NCBI RefSeq assembly: GCF_014641555.1
Contig: NZ_BMHY01000001.1
Span: forward strand, 713,706 to 777,705
From: Paenibacillus radicis (ex Gao et al. 2016)
Lineage (GTDB): Bacteria; Bacillota; Bacilli; Paenibacillales; Paenibacillaceae
Direction: 5' to 3'
DNA length: 64,000 nucleotides
Position numbers and translations under genes: made by a program
The notes under the pieces: generated by a model
Database searches by the model: none
What the model was told of the DNA's origin: nothing
Seen by the model: only the letters and a program-made list of their open reading frames with translations
Shown: positions 33,107 to 42,840 of the stretch, in pieces
How the letters are laid out: each line of letters begins with the position of its first letter
Numbering within the stretch: position 1 is the first letter of the stretch

Positions 33107-36100
33107 TTGGCGCTTCGATTCGTGCTGGGCCGATCTGGTTCGGGAAAAACAACCTATTGTCTCGAAGAAATTCGCGACAGGCTGCGGAAGGAGCCCAAAG
33201 GCTCGCCGCTAATTATGCTCGTTCCAGAGCAAGCGACATTCCAGACGGAATATTCGCTGTTGAAAGGGAGCGGCCTTGACGGCGCGGTGCGCGCGCAGGC
33301 ATTAAGCTTCCGGAGGCTCTCGTTCCGGGTCATGCAGGAAACGGGCGGTACAGCGCTCGTGCCCATCGGCGATACCGGCAAGCATATGCTGTTGTACAAA
33401 ATTGTACATAGGCTTGGCAATGAGCTTGAGCTGTTCCAAAGCGGCGCCGGTCAGCCGGGCTTTATTGAGCGTTTGGGCGAGCTGCTAACCGAATGGAAAC
33501 GGTACGGGATCGACGCTGACAGCGTTGGAGAAGCTTTGTCCGAGCAAGGACCGCAGCTGGCGGAATCTTCACTGCTGCGGCGCAAGCTGCATGATCTGCA
33601 GCTGGTATATGGGCAATTGGAACGGGAATTGACGGGTTTATATATAGATTCTGAGGATTATTTAACGAGGCTGACGGAAGGTTATGCTTCAGCAGACGCC
33701 ATGCGGGGGGCCGCGCTCTGGATCGACGGCTTCCACGGCTTTACGCCAAAAGAATACGAGGCGCTTGGCGCGCTGATTGCTAGCTCTGCAGAAGTTACGG
33801 TTGCTCTGACGCTGAATCGGGCGTATGCAGAAGGGGAAAAGCCGCATGAGCTTGAGCTGTTTCATCCTACCGCAGAGACGTACGGCAAATTGCTGGAGCT
33901 TGCCTCGCAGGCGGGTGTAGAAGTGCTCGAGCCCGTTGTGCTTGGCGAATCATCCGTACATACCCGATATGCCGATAGTCCGATGATGGCTCATCTGGAG
34001 AGGCATTACGGTACCCGGGTGCCAATGCTTTTACCCGATCCGAGCTTGCTGGAAGCGGAAAATCCGGCTTGCGGCTTGTCTTTGCATGCAGCGGCAAACC
34101 GTCGTGCCGAGGTAGAGGCTGTTGCACGCGATATCGTTCGACGAGCGAGGGAGGAAGGGCTCCGCTGGCGGGATATGGCTGTAATGGTTCGTAACGCTGC
34201 CGACTATAACGATTATATCGAGTCGGCATTCCGCGATTACGAGATTCCCTATTTTCTTGATCAGAAAGAGTCTGCTGTCCATCATCCGCTCGTCGAATTC
34301 ATCCGCTCCGCCTTGGAAACGGTACTGCATGGCTGGCATTATGAAGCGGTATTCCGCTGCATCAAGACTGAACTTTTGTTTCCGATCGAAGGCAGCATGC
34401 CGAGGGAGCAGTTCGACTTGCTGGAGAACTACGTGCTTGCAGCCGGAATCGACGGCTGGAAGTGGCAGGACCGGAAAAGATGGCGGCCGATTATGGTTCA
34501 GTCGCTGGAGGAAGAGACTATCGCCGAGCCTAGTGCCAGAGCGACGCGCGAGCTGGAAGCTGTGCTGGAGGCACGGGAAGCAATTGTGCCTCCGCTCCGG
34601 CGATTCGGCAATGCGCTCAAGCAGGCGGCAGATGTGCGGGCCATGTGCGAAGCGCTTTATCGGCTGCTTGATCACAGCGATGCTGCTGACCGGCTGGAGC
34701 GATGGAGCCGGCAGGATGCTGCCGCTGGCAGAACGCAGCGCGCTCGCGCCCATCGGCAGCTTTGGGACGGCGTGATGCAATTGCTGGACCAGCTCGTTGA
34801 GATGGCTGGCAGCGAAGCGATTTCACCGGAAATTTTCGCCGGCATGGTAGAGACTGGTTTAGAGAGCTTGAAGCTGTCTGCGGTTCCTCCAGCGATCGAT
34901 CAGACGCTGGTCGGCAGCATGGACCGGACAAGATCCGGCGATGTGAAGGTCTGCTACGTGCTTGGCGCGAACGACGGTGTAATGCCGAAGCGTATTCAAG
35001 AGGACGGCATATTGACGGAGCAGGAACGGGAGCGGCTTGCGGACGAAGGGCTCACAATGGCTCCCGGCGTAAGGAGAAGGCTGCTGGACGAGCGATTCAT
35101 CATCTATAATGCGTTAACGACGCCAAGCTCCCATTTGTGGATCAGCTGGGCGCAAGCCGATGAAGAAGGCAAAAGCCTGCTTCCGTCCGAAGTTATTCGT
35201 CAGGTCAAGCAGCTTTTTCCCGGTATCCCGGTGAGCGAAGCGAACGGAGAGCCGACGCCTGGTATGGCAGAGAAGGAGCAGCGAAGCTATATTGCGCATC
35301 CTAACCGGACGCTATCCCATCTGATTACAGAGCTTCGGGCTTGGCGGCAGGGAGCGGAGATCGCACCATTCTGGTGGGATCTGTACAACTGGTATGCAAT
35401 CCGTCCGCAATGGCAAGACAAGCTGTCTCTGCTCGCGGCATCGCTTGGATTTTCCAATCAGGAGGAGGCTCTTACCGTTGATACGGCAAGACAGCTGTAC
35501 GGCGAGCATCTGAAGGCAAGTGTATCGAGAATGGAGCGTTTCGTCTCCTGCCCGTTCCAGCATTTCGCCATACACGGTCTCAAGCTGCGCGAGAGGCAGC
35601 AGTACAGGCTGGAGGCGCCCGATATGGGCCAGTTGTTCCACGCGGCGCTCAGCCGGCTGGCTGGCGGCCTTGGAACGCGATTCGGGTCCATGGCGGAGTC
35701 TGACATCCGGGCGGAGGCGGCGAAGACGGTCGATGAGCTTGCACCGCGGCTGCAATCACAAATATTGCTAAGCAGCGGACGTTTTCAATACATTGCCCGC
35801 AAGCTGAAAGAAATTGTCGCGCAAGCCGCTGTCATGTTAAGCGAGCACGCTAGACGGGCGCAGTTTCAGCCAGTGGGGCTGGAGGTTGACTTTGGACCGG
35901 AAGGCACGCTTCCATCACTAGTTATTCCCCTTGCGGACGGACGATCGATGGAAATTATCGGCCGGATTGACCGGGTTGATGCGGCCGAGACGGAGCAAGG
36001 CTTGCTGCTTCGGGTGCTCGACTACAAATCGAGTGCCACGCAGCTGCGCCTTGAAGAGGTGGCGCATGGCTTGTCGCTTCAAATGCTCACGTATTTGGAC

Positions 36101-36643
36101 GTGTTGATTACGCATGCTTCGGAATGGCTGGGTCAGCCAGCTTCACCAGCGGGGGTGCTGTATTTCCACGTGCACAATCCGCTTCTGGCTGTTTCTAACG
36201 GAATCAGCGGCGCGGAAGTGAACGCCAAGCTTTTGAAGCGTTTCAAGCTGCGCGGGCTCGTTACCGCCGAAGCGGAAACGGTTCGGTTAATGGACGATCA
36301 ATTAGATACGGGCTACTCGGAGCTGCTGCCGGTTGCACTGAAGCGGGACGGCGGTTTTTACAGCAGTTCTTCGGTCGTGACCGATGGCCAGTGGGATGTG
36401 CTGCGCAGCTCGGTCAGGCGCACAATTGCGCGGATTGGAACAGATATCGGCTGCGGCAAAGTGTCGATTGAGCCTTACCGGCTGGGTACGAAATCGCCTT
36501 GCCAGTATTGCGATTACAAACCGGTCTGCCACTTTGATCCGCTGTTTGACGGAAATTCGTATGTGAAACTAAGCAAGCCCGTCGGCGAGGATGTCTGGCG
36601 GCAGCTGGAAGGGGAGGAGGACGAGCATGGAGATAACCAATGA
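33107..36643 (+). CDS. addB: AddB subunit of the AddAB helicase-nuclease
   Basis: Subunit of the double-strand-break resection complex, functional counterpart of RecBCD. The 1178 residues begin with Walker A GRSGSGKTT (8-16). An inactivated helicase-like region follows, then a C-terminal nuclease domain with LRVLDYKSS (about 972-980). The Fe-S cluster ligands are the Cys in CPFQHFA (about 815) and the three in CQYCDYKPVC (1132, 1135, 1141). The TTG at 33107 is preferred: GGGAGG at 33093-33098 is well spaced, while an in-frame GTG at 33098 overlaps that site. The end overlaps the addA start by 17 bases. Confidence 0.94.
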   Translation: MALRFVLGRSGSGKTTYCLEEIRDRLRKEPKGSPLIMLVPEQATFQTEYSLLKGSGLDGAVRAQALSFRRLSFRVMQETGGTALVPIGDTGKHMLLYKIVHRLGNELELFQSGAGQPGFIERLGELLTEWKRYGIDADSVGEALSEQGPQLAESSLLRRKLHDLQLVYGQLERELTGLYIDSEDYLTRLTEGYASADAMRGAALWIDGFHGFTPKEYEALGALIASSAEVTVALTLNRAYAEGEKPHELELFHPTAETYGKLLELASQAGVEVLEPVVLGESSVHTRYADSPMMAHLERHYGTRVPMLLPDPSLLEAENPACGLSLHAAANRRAEVEAVARDIVRRAREEGLRWRDMAVMVRNAADYNDYIESAFRDYEIPYFLDQKESAVHHPLVEFIRSALETVLHGWHYEAVFRCIKTELLFPIEGSMPREQFDLLENYVLAAGIDGWKWQDRKRWRPIMVQSLEEETIAEPSARATRELEAVLEAREAIVPPLRRFGNALKQAADVRAMCEALYRLLDHSDAADRLERWSRQDAAAGRTQRARAHRQLWDGVMQLLDQLVEMAGSEAISPEIFAGMVETGLESLKLSAVPPAIDQTLVGSMDRTRSGDVKVCYVLGANDGVMPKRIQEDGILTEQERERLADEGLTMAPGVRRRLLDERFIIYNALTTPSSHLWISWAQADEEGKSLLPSEVIRQVKQLFPGIPVSEANGEPTPGMAEKEQRSYIAHPNRTLSHLITELRAWRQGAEIAPFWWDLYNWYAIRPQWQDKLSLLAASLGFSNQEEALTVDTARQLYGEHLKASVSRMERFVSCPFQHFAIHGLKLRERQQYRLEAPDMGQLFHAALSRLAGGLGTRFGSMAESDIRAEAAKTVDELAPRLQSQILLSSGRFQYIARKLKEIVAQAAVMLSEHARRAQFQPVGLEVDFGPEGTLPSLVIPLADGRSMEIIGRIDRVDAAETEQGLLLRVLDYKSSATQLRLEEVAHGLSLQMLTYLDVLITHASEWLGQPASPAGVLYFHVHNPLLAVSNGISGAEVNAKLLKRFKLRGLVTAEAETVRLMDDQLDTGYSELLPVALKRDGGFYSSSSVVTDGQWDVLRSSVRRTIARIGTDIGCGKVSIEPYRLGTKSPCQYCDYKPVCHFDPLFDGNSYVKLSKPVGEDVWRQLEGEEDEHGDNQ

Positions 36644-39600
36644 TGTACCGGTAAAACCGGAAAACAGCACCTGGACGGACGACCAATGGCAAGCCATCGT
36701 AACAGAAGGCTCGGACGTCCTTGTCGCAGCAGCAGCCGGCTCCGGCAAGACGGCGGTGCTCGTCGAGCGGATTATTCGGAAAATCTCCTCCTCATCCGAC
36801 GTGGACCGACTGCTTGTTGCTACCTTTACGAAAGCAGCGGCAGCGGAAATGAAGGACCGGATTAGACTGGCGCTGGAAAAAGAACTTGAGCGGCAGCCGC
36901 AATCGGAGCATTTGCGCCGTCAGCTTGCGCTGATGAACCGGGCGTCGATCACCACGCTCCATTCCTTCTGCTTGGACGTTATTAGACGCTACTATCCGTT
37001 GATTGGCCTCGATCCCGGCTTTCGCATCGCGAATGAAACCGAAAGCGAGCTGATGCGGATCGACGTGCTTGATCAGCTGTTTGAGGAAAAGTACGAAGGA
37101 GCCGGCGACGGGGGCGCGTTTTTGCGCCTTGCTGATCGATTCGGCGGCGAACGTGGCGATGAGCCATTATATCGTCTTGTGCAGCAACTGTATGATTTCG
37201 CGCAAAGCCATCCATGGCCTGCCCATTGGCTTCGGCTGATGGCTGCCAGCTTTGATGTGACCGGGCTGGAGGGGTTAAAGGACAGTGAGTGGATTGCCAG
37301 CCTGCGGCTAGATGTAGAACTGACGCTGGCGGGCGCCGAATCGCTGCTTCGACAGGCGCTTGAGCTTACAAAAGCGCCTGCGGGACCCTCGCCTTATGCA
37401 GCGGCATTCGAGGATGATTTGCTGCTCGTATCAGGCTTATTGGAAACCGTACGCTCTTCTAGCTGGGAGCATTGGTTCGAGCCGTTTCAGGCGATTGCTT
37501 TCGGCAAGCTGAAAGCGATGCGCGGGGATGAGTACGACAAAGCGCTGCAGGAACAAGCGAAGGAACTGCGCGACCAAGCCAAGAAGCTGGTCGGTTCATT
37601 GGCGGACGAGCTGTTTGGCCGTTCGGCGGAGCAGTTCGCACAGGAGCTGCAGGAGCTCGCGCCGCTGATGAAAGCGCTGGCTGAGCTTGTCATTGATTTT
37701 GGTGTCAGATATGAATCCGCTAAGCGGGAGAAGGGTCTCCTTGATTTTGGCGATCTGGAGCATTATTGTCTGCGTATCCTGCGCGATCCGGCGTCAACGC
37801 CAGAGCAAGCTATACCTTCGGCTGCAGCGCTTGAGTACCAGCGGCAATTCGATGAAATTCTGCTTGATGAGTATCAGGATACGAATATGGTCCAGGAAGC
37901 CATCGTATCCCTGATTGCCAATTCCGATCAAGGCAACCGATTCATGGTTGGAGACGTAAAGCAAAGCATCTATCGGTTCCGGCTGGCGGAGCCGGGATTG
38001 TTTATGCAGAAGTATCGGACTTACGGCAGCATAGGCAAAGGCAATCAAGGCTTGCGCATCGACTTGGCCCGTAATTTCCGCAGCAGGAAAGAGGTTGTGG
38101 ATGGCGTCAATGACGTATTCCGCGCCATTATGCGTGAATCGGTGGCGGAAATGGATTACGACGAGCGGGCGGAGCTAGTGTGCGGCGCGTCTTACCCAGA
38201 GCCTGTCAGCAAGGGGAGTTTCGAGGTCGAGCTTGCTGTCATCGATAAATCCTCCTCCTCTTTACAGGAATCAGAATTCGAAGAGCAGTCCGCCGATGAA
38301 GAAGGGGAAGCTGAAGGAGAAAGCCAGCAGGACTCGGCTGCCGACTTGCAGACGGCACAGCTTGAAGCCCGATGGATTGCACAGCGAATCCGTTCCTTGC
38401 TGGACGAAGGATTCCGGGTGTATGACGGAAAGAGGCGGGAAAGCCGTCCGCTGCAGTGGCGAGATATCGTTATTCTTCTTCGCGCTACTCAGCAATGGGC
38501 GCCGATTATAATCGAAGAGCTGCAGGCAGCGGGCATCCCGGCTTATGCGGAGCTCAGCAGCGGTTACTTCGACGCAACGGAAGTGGAGACGATTCTGTCG
38601 CTGTTGCGTGTCATTGACAACCCTTATCAGGATATCCCGCTTGCAGGCACGCTTCGCTCTCCGCTGTTTGGCTTAAATGCGGAAGAGCTGGCGCTTATAC
38701 GTATCAGCGCTGGGCGCGCATCCTATTACGACGCGGTACAACAGGCGACAGTAGATACACGGCTGCCGGAAGAGACGCGGCGCAAGCTGATGCTGTTCCT
38801 GGAACGGCTGGAGCGGTGGCGAGATGAAGCCCGGCAGGGAGCGCTAGCCGATCTCATTGCCAGCATCTATCAAACGACCGGTTATTCCGATTTCGTTGGC
38901 GGACTTCCCGGAGGAACCCAGCGGCAAGCCAATTTACGAGCGCTTCATGACCGGGCGCGTCAGTACGAAGCGACCTCCTTCCGAGGCCTGTTCCGCTTCC
39001 TGCGGTTTATCGAGCGAATGCGCGACAGCGGCGGCGATCTCGGTACGGCAAGAGCCTTAGGCGAGCAAGAGGATGTTGTACGGATCATGTCCATTCATAA
39101 AAGCAAAGGGCTGGAGTTCCCGGTCGTATTTGCTGCCGGTTTGGGCAAAAACTTTAATCAGCAGGACTTGCGCGCCGCTTTTCTTAAGCACAAGCAGCTT
39201 GGCTTTGGGCCCAAATTCATTGATCCTGATCTGCGGATCAGCTATCCGACCTTGCCATATTTGGCTATTCGGCGCCGTATGAAGCTGGAAATGCTGGCGG
39301 AGGAGATGCGGATTCTGTATGTGGCATTGACCAGACCCAAGGAAAAAATGTTTCTTGTCGGAACCGTGGCCGACGCGGCAACGAAACTGCGCCGCTGGGA
39401 AGCGGCAACAGATGGAGCAGGACGCATGACGGATTTCCGTATAGCAGCAGTGACCACTTATCTGGATTGGCTTGGTCCCCTTGCGTCGGCGAGGTTTGAA
39501 CGGCTGAACGATGAGGATCGAGAAAGCCGAGCTGAGCATGTCCGTGCATTTCAATGGCGTGCCGGTGTGCTGGAGGCTGCGATGTTTGGTGTTGAAGCTG

Positions 39601-40469
39601 CGGCAGGTTCGGAGCCGGGAGAATCTTGGGGAGACAGCCACGACTCGACCCTGCAAGGCGTTATTTCGCTAGCCCAGCTTGATGGAATAGAGCAGGATGA
39701 GGAGCTTCGTCGCAGGCTGGAATGGACCTATGATTATGCGGCGACAGCGGGCATTCCGGCTAAAACCTCCGTAACGGAAATGAAACGGCTTCATGCCGAA
39801 GCGCTTGAATCGATGGAGGAGAATGCTTTTACTGCCGGTCTGCTGCCCCAACTGCCGCTGCCAGTGGCGGATAACCCCGAGAAGACTTCTGGGGGCAGCA
39901 GCGGAACGTTCCGTCTGCGCCGTCCCCGGTTCATGGAAGAAGAGAAATTGACCGCGGCGGAAAAAGGAACGGTCAGCCATTTGCTGATGCAGCATATTTC
40001 GCTCCAAAGCGGAACGGTGGATGAGGCGATGCTGGCTGAGACGATTGCGTTCATGAAGGATCGCAAGCTGCTCACCGCACATCAAGCGGAAACCATCGAT
40101 CTGGAGGCGGTTGCTTCGTTTTTCGCTAGCCGCCTCGGTCAGCGGCTGCTTGCCGCCCGCTGGGTGCAGCGCGAAGTTCCGTTCAGCTGTATGCTGCCGG
40201 CAAACCGGGTTTATCCGGATGCCGCCGGGGCAGACCAGGAGCCGATTCTGATTCAAGGCGTTATCGACTGCCTGTTCGAAGACGAAGCGGGCTTGGTGCT
40301 GCTTGATTATAAAACCGATCGGATCTACATGAAGGAGTGGGAGCGGGCTGCCGAGCGGCACCGCTTCCAGCTGGAACTGTATGCCGAGGCAATCGGAGCC
40401 GTTCTGAAGCGTCCGGTTGCGGAATGCCATGTTTTCTTTTTCGATGGAGGACAGTCGGTCAAACTTTAA
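36627..40469 (+). CDS. addA: AddA subunit of the AddAB helicase-nuclease
   Basis: ATP-driven 3'-5' helicase and nuclease subunit. The 1280 residues contain Walker A AAAAGSGKT (about 34-42), motif Ia LLVATFTKAAAAEMKDRI and motif II ILLDEYQDTN. Motif III is MVGDVKQSIYRF, and HKSKGLEFPVVF and ILYVALTRPKEKMFLVG lie further along. A RecB-type nuclease domain closes it with VLLDYKTDRI near the end. The ATG at 36627 follows GGAGGAGG within the addB coding region and overlaps addB by 17 bases, implying translational coupling. The order addB-addA matches Bacillus, although there it is elsewhere on the chromosome. Confidence 0.95.
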   Translation: MEITNDVPVKPENSTWTDDQWQAIVTEGSDVLVAAAAGSGKTAVLVERIIRKISSSSDVDRLLVATFTKAAAAEMKDRIRLALEKELERQPQSEHLRRQLALMNRASITTLHSFCLDVIRRYYPLIGLDPGFRIANETESELMRIDVLDQLFEEKYEGAGDGGAFLRLADRFGGERGDEPLYRLVQQLYDFAQSHPWPAHWLRLMAASFDVTGLEGLKDSEWIASLRLDVELTLAGAESLLRQALELTKAPAGPSPYAAAFEDDLLLVSGLLETVRSSSWEHWFEPFQAIAFGKLKAMRGDEYDKALQEQAKELRDQAKKLVGSLADELFGRSAEQFAQELQELAPLMKALAELVIDFGVRYESAKREKGLLDFGDLEHYCLRILRDPASTPEQAIPSAAALEYQRQFDEILLDEYQDTNMVQEAIVSLIANSDQGNRFMVGDVKQSIYRFRLAEPGLFMQKYRTYGSIGKGNQGLRIDLARNFRSRKEVVDGVNDVFRAIMRESVAEMDYDERAELVCGASYPEPVSKGSFEVELAVIDKSSSSLQESEFEEQSADEEGEAEGESQQDSAADLQTAQLEARWIAQRIRSLLDEGFRVYDGKRRESRPLQWRDIVILLRATQQWAPIIIEELQAAGIPAYAELSSGYFDATEVETILSLLRVIDNPYQDIPLAGTLRSPLFGLNAEELALIRISAGRASYYDAVQQATVDTRLPEETRRKLMLFLERLERWRDEARQGALADLIASIYQTTGYSDFVGGLPGGTQRQANLRALHDRARQYEATSFRGLFRFLRFIERMRDSGGDLGTARALGEQEDVVRIMSIHKSKGLEFPVVFAAGLGKNFNQQDLRAAFLKHKQLGFGPKFIDPDLRISYPTLPYLAIRRRMKLEMLAEEMRILYVALTRPKEKMFLVGTVADAATKLRRWEAATDGAGRMTDFRIAAVTTYLDWLGPLASARFERLNDEDRESRAEHVRAFQWRAGVLEAAMFGVEAAAGSEPGESWGDSHDSTLQGVISLAQLDGIEQDEELRRRLEWTYDYAATAGIPAKTSVTEMKRLHAEALESMEENAFTAGLLPQLPLPVADNPEKTSGGSSGTFRLRRPRFMEEEKLTAAEKGTVSHLLMQHISLQSGTVDEAMLAETIAFMKDRKLLTAHQAETIDLEAVASFFASRLGQRLLAARWVQREVPFSCMLPANRVYPDAAGADQEPILIQGVIDCLFEDEAGLVLLDYKTDRIYMKEWERAAERHRFQLELYAEAIGAVLKRPVAECHVFFFDGGQSVKL

Positions 40470-40486
40470 AACGATGAAGGCGGGGA

Positions 40487-41089
40487 ATGAAGACCATGGA
40501 AGAACAAGCAGCGGGGAAACGATCCCTCGCGCTGCCGATTACGCTAGTGCTTCTTGTGTTCAGCCTGATTGGCAACGTATTTTTCTATTCGCAGTTTCTG
40601 CAAGGAAAGCAAGATACGCGCTATCGCACCGGACAGCATATCATTGAAACGGCGGTATTGACGAAAGTGCAATATGAAACGCTGCTGAATGAAGCAAACC
40701 GTTTACTTGAACTGAACGAGCTTGGCGTAGTTCCGGGAACGTCTCCGGGAAAAGGCGACTTGACGGCGACCCGCAGCACCGCGGATTCAGCTTTCATTGC
40801 TGAAGCTTATTTGCTCAAGGGAGAAAAGCCGAAGGTAGACGGCATCAATACTTACTTCCAACAGATTCGCCAGTCGCTGGATGAGCTTCATAATCTCAAA
40901 CAGCCGATGACGGAGCAACAGGTTGCCAATCTGAATAAAATCAGAGACGCTCTGAACGCGCAATATGAAATTATTCAGAAGTTTAACTTCGATGCGGCGG
41001 AGACTCGTATTTCAACCATTCAATTGGCAAGCGGCATCGATTGGCTGGAGCTTGCGGATCAGCTTGAAGCGAGTATAGCAAGCCAGTAG
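40487..41089 (+). CDS. Hypothetical membrane-anchored protein
   Basis: Unrecognised protein of 200 residues. A short N-terminus is followed by one membrane helix (about 15-33, LPITLVLLVFSLIGNVFFYS). The remaining helical, charged domain is predicted to face outward. It includes HIIETAVLTKVQYETLLNEANRLLELNE and IRQSLDELHNLKQPMTEQQVANLNKIRDALNAQYEIIQKF. It begins 17 bases after addA, so it is probably in that operon. ATG at 40487 or 40496 are both possible. A repair role is not supported by anything in the protein; it may simply ride on the addBA transcript. Confidence 0.75.
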   Translation: MKTMEEQAAGKRSLALPITLVLLVFSLIGNVFFYSQFLQGKQDTRYRTGQHIIETAVLTKVQYETLLNEANRLLELNELGVVPGTSPGKGDLTATRSTADSAFIAEAYLLKGEKPKVDGINTYFQQIRQSLDELHNLKQPMTEQQVANLNKIRDALNAQYEIIQKFNFDAAETRISTIQLASGIDWLELADQLEASIASQ

Positions 41090-41156
41090 AAGCATTCCCA
41101 AAAGTAGCCAAACGCCCATTGCTGCATACGATGTAGCAGAGGGGAGGCTGAGCCTA

Positions 41157-41525
41157 ATGGAGAAAAAGAAAAAAGGAACGGCTGCGGCCAAACAAACGGC
41201 GGCTCTCAGCGTAAATGTACCCAATGAACCGCTAACAGCTGTGCAGCAAATGAAAGAAACTTGCCATAACCATATGCATCGCTATGTGCTGGCACAAACA
41301 CATCACGGATGGTGCATCGACGGATTTGTTGAGCATATGGACGATGAGGTCGTCTGTTTGGCTGTACCAAATAATTCGCAAGGCTGGGATTCGCGAGCAT
41401 TCATACCGCAGTCGCCTCCTGGTCCCGGACTCTATCCTTATCCGTTCTATCCGCGGCGAAGATTTTACCGGCAGATATTTCCGTATGGAGCCCTGCGCGG
41501 TGTATCGCTGCTTCCGTATTATTGA
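41157..41525 (+). CDS. Hypothetical His/Tyr/Pro-rich small protein
   Basis: Unrecognised protein of 122 residues. A basic N-terminus (MEKKKKGTAAAK) leads to a His-rich helical segment (MKETCHNHMHRYVLAQTHHGW). A short beta-like core (GFVEHMDDEVVCLAVP) follows, then a Pro/Tyr/Arg-rich tail (PGLYPYPFYPRRRFYRQIFPYG) ending in PYY. Such Tyr-Pro-rich tails recall spore-coat-type proteins, which is only a compositional similarity. GAGGGGAGG lies a suitable distance before the ATG. It is 67 bases after the previous gene in the same direction. Confidence 0.7.
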   Translation: MEKKKKGTAAAKQTAALSVNVPNEPLTAVQQMKETCHNHMHRYVLAQTHHGWCIDGFVEHMDDEVVCLAVPNNSQGWDSRAFIPQSPPGPGLYPYPFYPRRRFYRQIFPYGALRGVSLLPYY

Positions 41526-41568
41526 GCGCTAGTGCGAGCCGGCTCTGGAACAGCCGCAGGCAGCCGGC

Positions 41569-41597
41569 TTGATGCTGCGGGACGAGTCCCGTATAAT
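41569..41597 (+). promoter_or_regulatory. Promoter of the HIT gene with a palindromic spacer
   Basis: TTGATG (41569-41574), 17 bases, TATAAT (41592-41597). CGGGAC-GA-GTCCCG (41578-41591) is a perfect inverted repeat filling the spacer, a possible operator. Confidence 0.6.
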
Positions 41598-41638
41598 AGC
41601 GTTAACAGGACATAAGAATAAAGGAGGAAGCGGCAATT

Positions 41639-41980
41639 ATGGATTGCATTTTTTGCAAAATTATTGAAGGGTCGATCCCGTCGACCAAAGTGTATGAGAC
41701 CGAAACCGTACTGGCATTTAAAGATATCCAGCCCGCGGCCCCCGTACATACGTTAATTATTCCAAAAAAGCATATTCCGACGATGAACGACGTAACGGCG
41801 GAAGACGGGCCGGTCATCGCAGAGCTGTTCGAGGCTGCGAGAGAGATCGCCAAGCAGGAAGGCATTGACGAGGCTGGATACCGGCTGATCAACAATGTGA
41901 ACAGCGATGGCGGGCAGGTAGTTTATCACCTGCACATCCACCTTTTAGGCGGCGAAAAACTTGGTGCACTGCTGCCTTAA
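41639..41980 (+). CDS. HIT-family purine nucleotide hydrolase (Hint-like)
   Basis: Small phosphoramidase or dinucleotide hydrolase of the histidine-triad superfamily, 113 residues. It begins MDCIFCKII with the paired Cys (3 and 6) of zinc-carrying members. It ends with the catalytic triad HxHxH (His 97, 99 and 101) in HLHIHLLGG. APVHTLIIPKKHI and NVNSDGGQ are the other family motifs. AAGGAGGAAG precedes the ATG. It has its own promoter and is separated from rpsU by another, so it is a single-gene unit. Physiological substrate unknown. Confidence 0.92.
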   Translation: MDCIFCKIIEGSIPSTKVYETETVLAFKDIQPAAPVHTLIIPKKHIPTMNDVTAEDGPVIAELFEAAREIAKQEGIDEAGYRLINNVNSDGGQVVYHLHIHLLGGEKLGALLP

Positions 41981-41989
41981 TAACGTAAG

Positions 41990-42018
41990 TTGACCTGCCT
42001 TTTGTTTTGACATATAAT
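41990..42018 (+). promoter_or_regulatory. rpsU-yqeY promoter
   Basis: TTGACC (41990-41995), 17-base spacer, TATAAT (42013-42018): a near-consensus housekeeping promoter, as expected for a ribosomal protein gene. Confidence 0.8.
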
Positions 42019-42078
42019 GAAATTTGATAAACCGTGTTTAATGCTCTGGACGGTCTGTTTCGGAGGGAGGGAAAACTG

Positions 42079-42252
42079 GTGTCTGAAACTAAAGTTCGCA
42101 AAAACGAAACTATCGATGCTGCGCTTCGCCGCTTTAAACGTTCCATCGCAAAAGATGGTGTTTTGGCTGAGGTGAAAAAACGCAAGCATTATGAAAAGCC
42201 AAGTGTAAAGCGCAAGAAAAAGTCCGAGGCTGCGCGTAAGAGAAAGTTTTAG
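42079..42252 (+). CDS. rpsU: 30S ribosomal protein S21
   Basis: Small, very basic 57-residue protein of the 30S platform involved in initiation. The sequence [21 protein letters not shown] followed by a Lys/Arg-rich tail ending in EAARKRKF is the family pattern. The start is GTG at 42079, eight bases after GGAGGGAGGG. The frame extends upstream to 42034, but that portion lies in the leader. Co-transcribed with yqeY, 15 bases downstream, as in Bacillus. Confidence 0.96.
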   Translation: MSETKVRKNETIDAALRRFKRSIAKDGVLAEVKKRKHYEKPSVKRKKKSEAARKRKF

Positions 42253-42267
42253 GAGGATCTATCTATA

Positions 42268-42711
42268 ATGAACCTGAGCGAACGATTGAACGATGATATG
42301 AAGAAAGCCATGAAAAATCAGGACAAGTTCAGACTGACCACGATTCGCATGATTCGCGCGTCGATCAAAAACTTGGAGATTGATTTGAAGCGTCCTCTTG
42401 AGGATGCTGAAGTGGTCGATATTCTGGGTCGTGAGGTCAAACAACGTAAAGATTCCCTCCAAGAATTTAGCAAAGCCGGCCGTGATGATCTGGTTACAGA
42501 TCTTACAGCAGAAATTGAAATTATTAGTCAATACCTTCCCGTTCAGTTGACCGAAGAAGAGATAAAAGCTATTGTACAGCAGACCATCCAGGAACTCGGT
42601 GCTTCTTCTAAAGCCGAGATGGGAAAAGTTATGGGTGCACTTTTGCCAAAAACGAAAGGGCGCGCTGACGGTAAACTAGTAAATCAATATGTACAACAAT
42701 TTCTGCAATAA
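42268..42711 (+). CDS. yqeY: GatB/YqeY domain protein
   Basis: Stand-alone YqeY protein of 147 residues, related to the C-terminal tRNA-binding domain of GatB. The family pattern is clear: LSERLNDDMKKAMKNQDKFRLTTIRMIRASIKN, then QYLPVQLTEEEIKAIV, and the final MGALLPKTKGRADGKLVNQYVQQFL. The exact role is unknown; tRNA-related activity is inferred from the domain. AGGAGG precedes the ATG. It forms a two-gene operon with rpsU, ended by a terminator. Confidence 0.95.
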   Translation: MNLSERLNDDMKKAMKNQDKFRLTTIRMIRASIKNLEIDLKRPLEDAEVVDILGREVKQRKDSLQEFSKAGRDDLVTDLTAEIEIISQYLPVQLTEEEIKAIVQQTIQELGASSKAEMGKVMGALLPKTKGRADGKLVNQYVQQFLQ

Positions 42712-42731
42712 CATATGAATATGTTCGGACG

Positions 42732-42760
42732 AAAACACCCCTTTATTGGGGTGTTTTTTT
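42732..42760 (+). terminator. rpsU-yqeY terminator
   Basis: AAAACACCCC-TTTATT-GGGGTGTTTT with a continuing T-run. Confidence 0.9.
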
Positions 42761-42840
42761 ATTGTTTTCGCTGAAATTGAAACGAAATGGCCATATTTGC
42801 GTATTAGGGTATAATGAAAAGAAAAAGGGAGGAGCCTTAT

